In this document: positions 27,701 to 41,958 of the stretch, in pieces | Layout: every line of letters starts with the position of its first letter | Position numbering within the stretch: the first letter of the stretch is position 1 | NCBI GenBank assembly: GCA_038501195.1 | Contig: JBBPUQ010000005.1 | Location: 3,968,001 to 4,032,000 of the forward strand | Reading direction: 5' to 3' | Origin: Nemania diffusa | Taxonomy: Eukaryota; Ascomycota; Sordariomycetes; Xylariales; Xylariaceae | Length of the DNA: 64,000 nt | Translations under genes and position numbers: made by a program | The notes under the pieces: generated by a model | Told to the model about the DNA's origin: nothing | The model's input: only the letters and a program-made list of their open reading frames with translations | Databases searched by the model: none

Positions 27701-30700
27701 TAAAAAAATAAATTATTTATTAAAATATTAATTAATTATAATAATTTTTAAACTTTTATAAAAATATTAAAATTAAATAAAAAATAAATTTAATAATATA
27801 TTTATTTAACTTTTTTTAATTTTATTATTAAATATAAAAAAAAAAGCAAAATAAAGTTAATTTTTTTTTATATTGTTTTAATTATATCAATAATATATTT
27901 TTTAATATATATTTTTTTTTTATATTAAAAAAAAAAATTATTATATAATATATAATTATTAAAAATTAATATTTAAAAATATTAATTAAAAAAATTTATA
28001 TTAAATGTTATTTTTTTAAATAATTGATTTTTATTTAATTAATTATATATATATAAATATAAATAATTATTATAAAAAAAAATATTTAAAATTTAAAAAT
28101 TAATTAAAGTTTTAAATTATTAATTTAAAATATTTAAAAAAAAAATTTTAAATATTAATAAATTTTAAAATAAATCAAAAATAATTTAATTATAAAAAAT
28201 TAATAATTAATTTAAAACTTTTTAATTTTTTATAATAAAAAAGTTTATATATTTTTTAAAAAATCAATTTATTTTTAACTAATTAAATTATATTATAATA
28301 ATTTTTTTATAAATTATTTTAATTAAAAATATATTTTAAAGTTTTTTTAAAAAAAATTTTATTAATAAAATTTAAAATATAATATATAAAATTATATAAA
28401 AAATTATATTATTTATTTTAAATTTAAAATAAAATATTATTAAAAATATAATAAATTAAATAATTTATTAATATTTATTAAATTTATATAAAAACTATTT
28501 ATAAACTTTATAATTAATTTATTAAAAACTTTTTATAAAAATAATTATATAAATTTTATATTAATAATTATAAATTAATTTATTAAATTAATATATTTAT
28601 TATTTATTTATATTATTATAATTATTATATAATTAGCTATTTTATTTTATTAAAAAATAAAATATAAATTTAAAAACTTTATTAAAATAATTATTAATCG
28701 AAATTTTATATTTATTAATAATTTTTAATTTAATTTATATTATTATATTAAAATTAAAAAATATTATTTAATTATATTTTATTTTAAAATTAACAATTAA
28801 ATAAAATATATAAATTAAACAATTAAATATTATTTAAAATATTTTATTTTTATTAAATAAATTAATTAATTTTAATTATTATTTTAAGCTTTTTTTATTA
28901 TAAATTTAATAATTAATTTAATTATTAATATTTTATTTTTTAAAGTTTTATATAACTATATATTAAAATTTAAATTATTTATTAAAAATAATTTTATTTT
29001 AAAAAAAGTATTAATAATATAAAATTAATTAAATAAATTAAAAATTATTAAAAATAAATTAATAAAACAATAATAAAATATAATTAAAAACTAAATAAAA
29101 TATTATAATAATAAATATAAATTAATAAATTATAAAATAAATTAATTAATTGTTTTATTAATTAAATATTTTAAACTTAAAAAATATTATTATAAATTAA
29201 TTTTTAAATATATTAAATTATTTAAAATTATTAATAAAATTAATTTGTAAATTTATTGTTTTAATTTTTTTATATAATATATTTATTTTTATAATTTATT
29301 TTTTATTTAATTATTAAAACTTTAAAAAATTAATAATATAAATAAATTATTTATATTTAATTTAAAAAGAAATAATATAAAATAAAAAATAAAAAATATA
29401 ATAAAAAAATATATTTATAAAGAAAATATAATAAAAAAATATATTTATAAAAAAAATTTATATTATAAAATCAAATAAAAAAACTAACTAATTAAATATA
29501 ATTAATAAATATTAATTATTAATATATTTATTACTAAAGTTATTATAAATTTAAAAAAAAAAAAGAAAATATAAAAAAAATATATTAATAAAATTATAAA
29601 AAAAACTATTTATTATATTATAATAAAAATATATTAAAACTATTAAAAAAACTTTTTAATTAATTATTTAAAATTATTAAAAAAGTTAATAAAATAAAAT
29701 AAACTAAAATTTTTATAAAAAAGTTTATATAATAAAAATTAAATTTATTTTTTTAAATAATAATTTATATTTTATTAATAAGCTATATATAAAACTTTAT
29801 TAAAAAACTTAAAAAATAAATTTAAAAAAATTTTAAAATATTATAAACTTTTTATAAACTTTAAAATATTTTATATTGCTATTATTTTTATAATAAATTA
29901 TTTTTATTTTTTTTATAAAATAATATATAACTAAAAATTAAACTATATAGCTAATATTAAAAAGTTATAAATAAAATATAATAACATAATAATATTAAAT
30001 ATATTAATTAATATTTTATTTAAATTAAAAATAAAAATAAAAAATAAATAAAATAGTTTATTTATAACATTAGTAATAAAAAAAGCGATAATTTATTAAA
30101 TTAAAATTTTATATTAATAAATTAAAAATTAATATTTAATAATAATATTTTAAAATTAACAATTAATATTAAAATTAATAATAAATATAAATAAAATAAT
30201 TTATTTTTATAATAAAAACTTTATTAATAAAGCAAAAAATAATATAATATAAAAAAAAAATATAATAAAAAAACTTTAAAAAGTAAAACTATATTTTAGC
30301 AATTTTATAATAAAACTAAATTAAAATATATTAAATATAGTTTTTTTTTTTGTTATAAATAATAATATTATTTAAATTATTATTATTTTTTTGTTTTAAA
30401 TTAAATAAATTAATATTAAACTTTAAAATTTTATATAAACAAATTATATTAAAAACTATTATAATAAATAATTAATTTTTTAATAATAAATTAAAGCTAA
30501 AATAAAAATAAAAATATTTATAAATTTGTAAATATTATAACTTTTTTAATAGCTATTATATATAAAACTTTTTAAATTTTTAAAAAAGTAATAAATTTTT
30601 AAAAGTTTAATATTTTTAAACTAAACAAAATTATAAAAATATTTAAAATAAAAATAATATATTAAAAAAATAATTATAATTTAAAATTTATTTTAATATT

Positions 30701-31148
30701 TAAATTAATAGTTATAAATATAAATAATTTAATAATAAAAAATATATTAAAAATAGTAGTAATAAATAAAATATAAAAAAAAAAAAAAAAAATTATAAAA
30801 ATAATTTAAAAATAAATATAAATAATAAAAATAAATTTATTAAATAAAAGTTAATAAAATTAACAATATTTAAAAAAAAAAAAAAAACAAAAAAAAAAAA
30901 AGTTAATAAATTTATAACTTTATATATTTTTGTTTATATATAAAGCTATATTAATAAAAATATAAATTATTTTTAAAAATTAATAATTTATAAAATATTT
31001 AAATATTTATATATAACTATATATTATTTATATTTTTAATTAATTAAACTAATAAATTAATTAATTAATTTATATATTTAAATTAATTAATTTATAATTA
31101 ATTTTTATAATTAAATTAAAAATAACTTAAACTAAAAAAAAAAATAAT

Positions 31149-31328
31149 TGTTAAAATTTAAAAGTTAAAATTTAAAAAAATATTAATATATTTATATATA
31201 TTTATTTTATATATATTTAAAAAAAGATTTTTTTTTTTTTTAACTTTTAGTTTTATATAATATATATTACTAGCTTTATATTATTTATTATATTATATTT
31301 AATTTATAGTTTTTTTTATTTTATAACA
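31149..31328. repeat. LTR of element D, right (intact) copy
   Basis: 180 bp, TGTTAAAA...TATAACA. It is the uninterrupted counterpart of the sequence flanking element A on both sides. Confidence 0.7.
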
Positions 31329-31939
31329 ATTATTAAATTTAAAATAATTTTTTTTTTTTTATTTTATAATTAATATATAAATAATATTTTATTTATAAAC
31401 TTTATTTTATATAAATATATTAATTATAATAATTATAAAATTTTTAATATATTATAGTTATAAAACTTTATATTTAATTAAATTAATTTAATTAATTAAG
31501 TTGTTTATATAATAAATATATTTATTATTTTTATTAGTTTATTATATTATATAAATATTTTAAATAATAAAGAATTAATTACTTTTTTAAATAACTTTTT
31601 AATTGTTAAATTTAATTTATTTAATTTTATAAAATATTATATTTAATTTAATAAAGTTTTTAAAATTAACTTTTATTATTAATTTTTTTATATAATTTTA
31701 ATAATTAATTTAATATTTTTTTATATAAAAAAAAATAATAAAAATAATAATTTTATTAATAAAAAAAAAAACTATAATTTATAAAAAGTTTTAACAAAAT
31801 ATTAAATTTTTAAAGTTTTTTAAAAAATATTAAAAGTTTATAATAAACAAAATTTATTAAAACATTATTATTTATATATATAAATTTATTAAAAAATATT
31901 AAACAAAAGTTTAAAGTTTAAAGTTTTTTTTATAATTGT
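31329..31939. other. AT-only spacer between elements D and B
   Basis: About 610 bases of A/T-rich DNA with no repeat partner that I could identify by eye and no coding potential. Confidence 0.4.
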
Positions 31940-32212
31940 TAAATTAATGATTTAATAAAACTTAAACTAAGATTTTTATTAAATAATTAAATAAATAAAA
32001 AATATAAAAACTTATTAAAATTTATAAAACTTATAAGTTTTATATATATATATATATATAAATAATTTATATATAACTTTTTTAATTATATTTTTTTTTA
32101 TAAAATATATATATAAATTAATATAAAACTTTAAAACTTAAAAATAAATTTTAAACTTTATAAATTATTTTAAATCGTTTTATATATATATATATAAAAA
32201 GTTTTATTAATA
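31940..32212 (-). repeat. LTR of element B, left copy
   Basis: About 273 bp. Reverse complement matches 23972-24276, including the TTAAATCATTAATT end. Confidence 0.75.
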
Positions 32213-35200
32213 TTAATTAATAATTATAAAATATAATTATAAATAAATAAAGTAAAAAAGCAAAAACTAGTTATTATTAAAAATAACTTTTATATTATAT
32301 TTTTTTTTTTATATATAAAAAATAAATTATTATTTTTATTAATTAATTAAAAATATATTAAATTAATTATTAAATAAACAAAGTTTAACTATTAAAAAGT
32401 TAAAGTTTTTTTTATAATAATTTAATTAATTTTTATATAAAAATTAATAAAACTATAAGCTATTTTATATATTTATTTTTTTAATTATTTTATTTATTTT
32501 ATAATTTTTATTTTTTTATTTTTTATAATTATATTAATATTAACAACAAAAATAGCAGTAGTAATAATAGCTATAATAATTAAATAAATTTAAAATAATA
32601 ATTTAATAGCTTTATATAATACAAATAATTTTATATATAAAAATATAATTAAAAGTAATAATATTTAAATAAAAATTTAAAAAAGAAAAATAAATTTAAA
32701 ATATTAAAATATAACTATTAATTTTAATATTTTTTTAAAATTTATAAAATTAATAATATATTTTATATAATATTTATATAATTATATAAAACTAAAAGTT
32801 AAAAGTAAATAGTTTATATAAATATTTATAATAGATTTTAATAAATAAATAAAATTTATATTTATAAATATTAATTATATATTAAAATAAAAATTTAATA
32901 TTATAATTAAATATAATTTAAATATTTGATTATATAATATAATATATAATAATAAGTTTATTTATATTTTTAAAAAATATAAAAATAAAAATAATAATAA
33001 ATTAAATAATAATATATTTCTATAAATAATATTAGTTTTAATATTTATATTAATAAATATATTAAAATTTTTTATTATATAAATAAATTTTTTAATATTA
33101 TAACTAGTTATATTTAAATTAATAATATTAATATATATTTTAATATTTAATATAAATAATTAAATATTTATTTTTTTTATATAAATAAAAATTTAAAAAC
33201 TTATATTTACTTTTAAAATTTTTATTATATATTTTATATTTTTATTTATATATAAAAATTAATTATATAAATTTTTTTTTATTTAAATTATTTATAATAA
33301 TTTAATTAAAACAGTTTAATTTATTATATTTATTAAAATATAATAATTTAATTAAAACTATAATAATAAATTATATAATATATTATATAATAAAGTTTAA
33401 ATTTTTATTTTAATATATTGTTGATTTAAAATTATTAAAAAACAATATTATATAATATTTTTTTTTATATTAAAAAAAAAAACTAAACAATATTATTTTA
33501 ATTATATTAGTTTAATATATAAATAAAATAAAATTTATATAATATTTAATAATTATTTTAATATAATAATTAATTATAATAATAATATTATTAATTAATT
33601 AATTATTATTATTTTTATATAAATAAAATAAAACAATTTAATAAAAATAATATTTAAAATATTAAAAACTATAATTAATAAATTTTAATTTATATAATAT
33701 ATTTTAAAATTTAATTATTATAAAAAAATATTATTTTATATAATAATTATATAAATATATTTTAATATATTTAAATTTAAACTTGTTTTAACTAATTAAA
33801 AATTTATATATAAAGTTTAATTTTTTAATTTATAAATAATATTATAAGTTTTTTTTAATTAAAAAATAAACTATTATTATATAATAAATATTTATTTTAT
33901 TAATAAATAATATAATATTAAATATTTAAAATAATAATATAATTATAGTTTTAAAAAAAAATTTTATTAAAAATTATAATAATTATATAATAAAAATAAT
34001 AAAAATAATAAAAAATGTTTTATTTATAAAAAACTTAGTTATTAATTTATTAATTATAACTAATAAAAAAAATTAAAAATAAAAAAGCAATATTTTATTA
34101 TATATAATATTTTAAAATAAAAAGTTTTATTATATAAAAAGTATAATATATTTATATTAAATTATTAAAATAATAAAAATTTTTTATATAATAATAAATT
34201 TAATAATAATTTAAATTTTAAAACTAAAAATAAAAAAGTTTAATTTTTAATAAATTTAATATATTTTTATTATATAATAAAAAAAAATATATATATTTAA
34301 AATTAAATATTAATATTAAATAATTTTTATTTAAATAATTAATATAATATAAAATATTAAAATATTTTATAAAATATTAATATAATTAAAGTTTTAACTA
34401 TTAAAAAAATTTAAATTAAAACTTTTATATAATAAAACATTTTTATATAAATAAATTAAATTTTAAATAATATAACAATTTAATATAATAATATTAAAAG
34501 TTTTAAAGTTATAAATATTATAACAATTTTAATATTAATTAAATTAATTAAATTTTATATTTTAAATATATTAATTTTATTTTTATTATTATTATAAAAT
34601 ATAAATTAACTATATATTTATTTTAATAATATATAAAATATAATTATATAATAAAATAATATAACAATATTAATTATATAAAAATAAAAATATTTTTTTT
34701 TAATATTAATTAATTAAAAGTTATAAATTATTTTATAAAACAAAAATTTTAAAAGTTATATTATTAATTTAAATATTTTTATATAAAAAAATTTATAAAA
34801 TTATTATAAAAAATTAAATATAATAATATTAATATTTTAATATTTTAAAAAATTAAAAAATTTTATTATTATTATTAATTATATAATTAAATTTTAAAAT
34901 AATTTAAATTTTTATTAAAAAACAAATATAATTTTAATTATAAAATTATTATTAATATTATATAAATTAATAAATAATTGATTTTATATATAATTAATAT
35001 AAATATTTTATTTTAAATAATTAAATTTTTAAAGTTTTTAAATATATATAATATTTAAAATATATTATATTAATATTAAATTTTAATATATTAAAAACTA
35101 TTTAATTATATTATATATAATTTTAATATAAATTTTTTATTTAAAAAATTTTATAATAATATATAATTAATTAAAATTTTATATAAAAAAATATTTATTA

Positions 35201-37517
35201 AAATATATTAAATTATTAAAAAAATTAAATAAATATATATATTATTTTATTATATATTTAATATTTTATATAAAAAAATTAATTATTATATAAATAAAAA
35301 AACAATATTATAAATAATTATAAAAGTTTTAAATAATATAACTAAATTAAATAATTTTATATTTATTTTATTAATATTTAAAGTTTATTTTAAAATTAAT
35401 AATAATTTATTTTTTTTATTAAAAATTATTTAAAAAATAAAAGTTATATAAAAAGTTATAAAAATATTAAAAAATATTAATATAAAAGTTAATATTAATT
35501 AAATTATATAAATTAAAAATAAATTAATATTATTATATAAAGTATTTTTTTTATTTTTTTAAAATAAAGTTATAATATAAAAAAAATATAAAAATTAAAT
35601 AAAACTATATAAAATTTTTATAATTAAAAATTATAATATTATAATTAATATAATAAATAAATTAATTAAATTTTATTATATATAAATTAAATTATATTAT
35701 TAATAAAAAATTATATTTAATTTATTATATAAAAAAAATAACTTTTTATATAATTTTTTTTAAATTATTAAATAATTATAATTTTAATATAAAAACAAAT
35801 TAAAAAAAATATTTATATTTATTAATAATTAATATTTTATATTAAAAAAAGTTAATAATTATATTTTAATTATATAATTAAAATAAAATAATATAATTAT
35901 TATATTTAATATATTTTTTAAATAATTAAATATAATTAAAATAAATATATTAATAATTTAAAATATATTTTAATTTATATAATATAATTTAAATTAATAT
36001 AATTAAATAAAAATTTTTTAAATTAAATTTATATAAAAAGTTAAAAATAAAACAATTAAATTATATAAAAAATTTAAATTAATTATATAAAGTTATAAAA
36101 ATAATAATAAAGTTTAAATTTTTATATAAATATTAATAATTTAATATATAAATTAATAATTTATTATAGTTTTAAAACTATTATTAATTTAAAACTATAA
36201 TATATATATAAAACTATAAAATATTTTTTAAATATATATTTAATTATATAATAAATTAAATTAAAAAGTTTATATTTATTTATTAAAAAAACTAAAAAAT
36301 AAATATTTAATAAATATTATATTTTAAATTATATAATTATTATATAAATTAATTAAATTAAAATTATATTAATATAAAATTTATTATAAATATTATTATT
36401 AAAAATTAAATATAAAAATATTTATATATAATTTATATTTATTATATATTAAAAAAAAACTTAATAAATTTATAATTATAAAATTTTAAATAAATAATAT
36501 TTTTAATATTATATTTAAAAAGTTTTTATATAAAAAAAAAACTAAGCTATTATTTTATATAAAATTAAAAACAAAATTAATATTTAAATATTTTATTAAA
36601 TTTAATAAAAATAAAATTTAAATAAATAAATAAAAATTTTTTTTTATTTAATAAAAATAAATTAAATAATTATATATTATTAACTTTTATATAAAAAATT
36701 ATTTTTAACAATATATTATTTAATAAATTTAAAAAATATATATTATATTAATATATTAATTAAAAATATTATATAATTTATTAATTATTATATAAATTTA
36801 AAAATTATTAAAAAAATAATATTAAAATATTAAATATATAAATATAATAATAAATTAATAATATATAATAAAAATTATATTATATATTTTTAAATTTTAA
36901 TTATATAAAAATTTTTATTTTTATTAATAAAATATTTATAAATAATAAAAATTTAAGTTTTTAAATCGGATTTATAATTATATTAATTAATAAAAGCTAT
37001 ATAAAAAATATTTTTATAATTAAAAATAATATTATTTATTAAAATTTAATTAAATATAAATAAATTATATATAATATATTAATAAATAAATTATATAATA
37101 TAATTAATAAATTTAATTATATTATTATATTTAATATAACTTTTTAAAAAATTATTTATATAATAAAATTATTAATTATATTATTAATTATATATATTAA
37201 TTTTAAATTTTTATATAAATATTTAATTAAATTAAAAACTATATAAAAAAAATAATTTATAATTAATATTATATTATTTTAAAAAATATATAAAAATTAT
37301 AAAATTATAAAAATATATTAAATTAATAACAAAAATAATTTAATAAATATTTATATAAAAAAAATATTTAATTAAATATTAAAAAAATTAATTAATATAA
37401 ATAAACTAGTTATATAAATAAAAATATATATAAATTAATTAAATAATAAAAAAAATAACAAAAAATTAATTAATATTAAAACTAAAATTATTATATAAAA
37501 AAAAAAAGCTTTAATAT

Positions 37518-37788
37518 TAAATTAATAATTTAATAAAATTTAAACTAAAACTTTTATTAAATAACTAAATAAATAAAAAATATAAAAACTTATTAAAATT
37601 TATAAAACTTATAAATCTTATATATATATATATATAAATAATTTATATATAACTTTTTTAATTATATTTTTTTTTATAAAATATATATATAAATTAATAT
37701 AAAATTTTAAAACTTAAAAATAAACTTTAAACTTTATAAATTACTTTGAATTTTTTTATATATATATATATAAAAAGTTTTATTAATA
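37518..37788 (-). repeat. LTR of element B, right copy
   Basis: About 271 bp. Reverse complement matches 18382-18686 and continues into internal sequence shared with element A. Confidence 0.75.
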
Positions 37789-39399
37789 ATAATAACTATT
37801 AATATAAATAAAATTATTTATTTTAACTTTTATAATATTATAAATGTTTTTGTTTTTTATAAAGTTATAAAAATTAATTAAACTATTATATTTAAAAAAA
37901 ATTAATATTTAAAAGTTAAGTTATAAAATATATAATTTAATAAATATTAATATATATATATAAAAATAAAAATTAAATTAAATTATTGTTTTTATAATTA
38001 AATATATTAAATTAAATTAATATAAAACAATATTAAAAATTAAATTAATTATAATAAAACTAAATTAAATTAAATAAATTTTTAAAAAAAAAAGCTAAAT
38101 AAAATAAAATTAATTAATTAATTAATAATTTAATTATTTAAAATCAAATTATATTAATAGTTATAAATTAAACTATTATAATAAATATTATTAATTAAAT
38201 TATTATATTTTATATTATTATTAATATAATAAATTTTAATTATTTAAAATATAAAAAGTTTATTAAAATAAAAGTTATTATTTTTTATAATAAATTTAAA
38301 AAAAACAAAATAAATTTTAAAATATAGTTTTAATATTAATTTAATTGTTTATTAATTAATATAAATTAATTTATAAATAATATTATTAAAATTAAATATT
38401 AAAATAGCAATATTAATTATAATTAATATATAATAAATTTATTAAATATTTTAATATTAATATTATAATTATATAAAAATATATTATTAAAAAATATTAA
38501 AATAAATTTATTAATATTTTAATTATTATAAAATAACATTTTTTTATTTATTTTATATATTAAATAATAAAATATAAACATTTAAAATATATTAATTAAA
38601 TTTTTTTAAAAATATATAAAAGTTTTTTTAAAAATTAAATATAATATTAATTTAATTAAACTAGTTATATATTATATTATAATTTAATTAATATTTTAAA
38701 AATAAAAAAAAATATATAAATAAAAATAAAACAATATAATTTATTAAAATTTTATAAAGTTATTATATTTTATAATAATTTAAATATTTAAAAAAATTAT
38801 TAATTTTATAAATATAATTTAAAACTTTTATATAATTATTATTTATAAAAACTAAAATATTAATAATATATATTTTTAAAATAATAATTTTTTTTTTTAT
38901 TATTTATTTAATACTTTTTATTAAATAATTTTTAATTTTATTAAAAATTATATAAATAAAAAAAAATTTATAAAATATTTATTTTTAAGTTTTATAATTA
39001 ATTATATAATTTATTATTAAAAAACAATTATATAAACTATATAAATTATTAACTTTTTAAATAAATTATTAATTTAATTTTTTATTTATTTATAAATATT
39101 TTATTTATTATATTTTTTTAGTTATTTTTATTTTATATTTAAATTATTATATAATTTTAAATTTAATACTTTTAAATATTTATTTAAATTTATTATTTAT
39201 AAAAATTATATAAAATAAAATTATTTTATTAAAAAAATATATAATATTTTAAAAAATCTTTTTAAAAAAATATAACTATTTTAATAAATTATATAACTTT
39301 TTATATAATAAACTTAAATTATTTATTAATATTTATAAATAATTAAATATTTTAAATAATTAATATTATATAATATTTTTTTACATTTTAACAAGTTAT
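37789..39399. other. AT-only sequence, unclassified
   Basis: Part of the AT block with no clear repeat pairing and no coding potential. It may belong to the same degraded element as the following stretch. Confidence 0.4.
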
Positions 39400-41250
39400 A
39401 TAAAAAACTTTTTTATATATAATATTAAATTAAATAAAACTTAATATAAAAGATATTATATAATAAATATATATTTTAATATAAATATAAATTATAATTA
39501 ATATTAAACTAATTAAACTATTATTATTTTTATATAAATAAAATAAAAAAATTTTAAAAAAACTTTATATAAAATATTAAAATTAATAATTAATAAACTA
39601 TTAAAAGTTTAATAAGTTTTAAATATTAATTATTAAAATAAAATTTAATTAAATATAACAATTATATAAATATATTATAAAATATTTAAATTAATAATAG
39701 TTTTAATATTTTAAAAACTAATTTATAAAATATTTTTTATAAACTTTTATATATTTTTTTATATTTTAAACAATAATTAAATAGCTATTTTATAAAATAT
39801 TTATTTAATAAATAAAAAATATAATTTTAATTATATAAAAAATTAAAAATTTAATAAATATTAAAAAAGTTTATAAATTAAATATAATTAAATTAATTAT
39901 ATAAAAAAAAAATTATTAATTTATTAATTATATTTTATAAAAATATTTTTATATTAAAAACTAATATTTTAATTTATATAAAATAATTTATAATAAATAA
40001 TTTATTTTAAATAAATTTTTTTAATATTTAAAAACAATTAAAAATTATTTAAATTTAAATAAAAAAAAATTTAACAATAATATTAAATTTATTAAAAAAG
40101 CAATATAATTTTTAATAAATAATATTTACTTTTATTATATAATAAAACTATATTAATTAATTAATTTATTTTTAATTTTTAATATTATATAAAATATTAA
40201 AAAAAATTATAAAATATAAAAACTTTTAATTATTTTATAATAAAAAAAACATAATTAAAAACTTATTTAAAATTAAACTTTTATATAAAAATAAATTAAA
40301 GTTTTAAAAATATATATATTAAATTTAATATAAATAATATTATTATATTTATAAATATTATATAAATAAAAAATATATTAAATATTATTATATATTAAAT
40401 TTTAAATATTTTAATTTTATTTTTATTTTTATTAAAAAATGCTAATAAAATAAAAGTATATTTTAATAATATTAAAAATATTATTATATAAAAAAATAAA
40501 AATATAATTTTTATTATTTATAAATAAAAATATTTATTTTTTAATATTAATTTATATAAAACTAATATATATTTTATTAAAATTAAATTATATTAATTAT
40601 ATTATTAATTTAAATATTTTTATATAAAAAAAACTATATAAAATATTAATTTAAATTAATTATAACATTAATTAATTTATTTTAAAAAAAATTTAAAAGT
40701 TTTATTATTATTATTAATTATATAATTAAATTTTAAAATAATTTAAATTTATAATTAAAAATAATTATAATTTTAATTATAAAATAATAATTAATATTAT
40801 ATATAATTAATATAACAATATTATTTTAAATTATAATATTGTTTTATATAATAAATATAAAAAATATATAAAAAACATTTTATAAATATTAAATTAATAT
40901 ATATTAAAATTTTTTAAATTATATTATATATAATTTAAATAAAAAAATTTTATTTAAATAGTTTTAAAATTAAACTAAAATTATAAATATTATATATTAA
41001 AAAATATTTATAAAAATTTATTAAATTATTAATAAAATTAAATAAATATATAAACTTTTTTATTATATATATAATATTTTAAAAAATATAATAAATTATT
41101 ATATAAAAAATAAAAAAATTTTATAAATAATAATAAAAACTTTAAATAATATTATAAAATTTTATAATTTTATATAAATAATATTTAAATTATTATATAT
41201 TAATATTTGTAAAAAATAAAGTTATTAATTAAATAATTTAATTATATATA
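39400..41250 (-). repeat. diverged internal fragment related to elements A/B
   Basis: Several collinear stretches match B at about 33.5-35.4 kb. Examples are TTATATAAATAAAATAAAA near 39530 against 33615, ATTATATAATTAAATTTTAA near 40720 against 34880, and AAATTATTAATAAAATTAAA near 41025 against 35205. No LTR was found at its edges, so it is probably a truncated or older relative. Boundaries are approximate. Confidence 0.5.
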
Positions 41251-41696
41251 AAAATTTAAATATAAAAAAAAAAAAAAAAAAAAATTTAATTAATATAAAA
41301 TAATAAAAATAAATAATATATAAGTTATTTAAAACAGTAAATTTTAATAATAAAAAAATTTTATAAAAAAAAAAAAAAAATAAAAAAATTACAATATATA
41401 GCTAAAATAACTACATAGTTTATACTAATTATTATATTATAACTATAAATATATTTTTTTATATTTAATAATTTATATTAAAGTTTTTTTTATTAATTAA
41501 AATTATAATATAATTTTATTAATTAATATTAATTAATTATAATATAATAATATTAAATTTTATATTTATTTATATTATAATATATTATATTTTATAAATA
41601 TTAAATTATTTAAATAAAATAAATTAATAAATTAAATATATAAATAAATTATATAAATAAATAAATTAAATAAATAAATACGCTAAATAAATAAGT

Positions 41697-41870
41697 AGAT
41701 TAAATAGGTAAGTAAGTAAATTGGGTAAGTAGGTAGGTAAGCTGGGTGGGTAGGTTGATTGGGTAGGTAGGTAGGTTGGGTGGGTAGGTAGGTTGGGTGG
41801 GTAAGTTGGGTGGTTAGGTAAGTAAGTTCAGTGGCTAAGTAGGTTAGGTTGCCAGAACTGGTTAGGTTGT
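41697..41870 (-). repeat. right arm: degenerate GGTA/GGTT tract, counterpart of left arm
   Basis: GGTAGGTAGGTTGGGTGGG-type units with almost no C on the + strand. Going inward (to lower coordinates) G is replaced by A until only AAATAAATAAATT remains. It is the reverse-complement analogue of 9832-9990. An open frame across it encodes only a repetitive Tyr/Leu/Pro/Thr string and is not a gene. Confidence 0.75.
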
Positions 41871-41926
41871 GTGGCTTGGTTTGCGGCTTCCTAGCCCTGG
41901 GGGTGGGTGTATATAAGGTAATTGAG

Positions 41927-41958
41927 TTATGAGACAGTAAGCCCTGTGGGCGACCGTA
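41927..41958 (-). repeat. right terminal inverted repeat (32 bp)
   Basis: Reverse complement of 9718-9749 with one mismatch. Ends CCGTA at 41958. Confidence 0.8.

Larger units (their letters stand above)
18261..31328. mobile_element. LTR retrotransposon remnant D (about 7.2 kb) interrupted by nested element A
   Basis: The right LTR, 31149-31328 (180 bp), starts TGTTAAAA and ends TATAACA, which are canonical TG...CA ends. The left LTR is split by element A into 18261-18381 and 24277-24341, together 186 bp. The excess of 6 bases over the intact LTR fits the duplicated target of A (about 5 bp) plus a 1-bp indel. The interior, 24342-31148, is A/T only with no surviving frame. Confidence 0.65.
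31940..37788 (-). mobile_element. LTR retrotransposon remnant B (5.85 kb), inverted copy of A
   Basis: Direct repeats at 31940-32212 and 37518-37788 are reverse-complement versions of the A LTRs. On the minus strand the LTR starts TATTAATAAAAC (TG changed to TA) and ends ATTAATTTA. The sequences just inside both LTRs agree with element A: the ATATTAAAG start and the TTATAATTATTAATTAATA end. Its length is within 50 bp of A. The B LTRs are about 30 bp shorter, partly from shorter AT dinucleotide runs. Confidence 0.8.
9718..41958. mobile_element. 32.2-kb AT-only block with terminal inverted repeats (RIP-degraded composite element)
   Basis: The block begins TACGGTCGCCCACAGGGC and ends with its reverse complement; 31 of 32 terminal bases match (9718-9749 against 41927-41958), and GACTAC flanks both sides. 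Behind each tip come about 80-100 unmatched bases, then a shared CCACACAACC and arms of ACCT/AACC units that lose C step by step inward. From about 10.0 to 41.69 kb the sequence is almost only A and T. The few remaining C and G sit mostly in AACT, AGTT and AGCT contexts, and CpG is very rare (for example near 23194, 26827, 28699, 32174 and 36966). No open frame of useful length survives. Inside, LTR retrotransposon remnants A-D and a relative of A/B were found. The block is either a large TIR element that served as a sink for retrotransposons, or a repeat nest between inverted arms. Confidence 0.7.

Noticed and set aside
9990..41690. Mitochondrial or plastid-like DNA insertion, because of the extreme A/T content
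   Set aside because: No rRNA, tRNA or respiratory reading frames are visible. The composition is more extreme than fungal mitochondrial coding DNA, and LTR pairs explain the content better.
9718..41958. Starship cargo element
   Set aside because: No tyrosine-recombinase captain gene or cargo genes can be read, and long terminal inverted repeats are not typical; not excluded if all coding DNA was destroyed.
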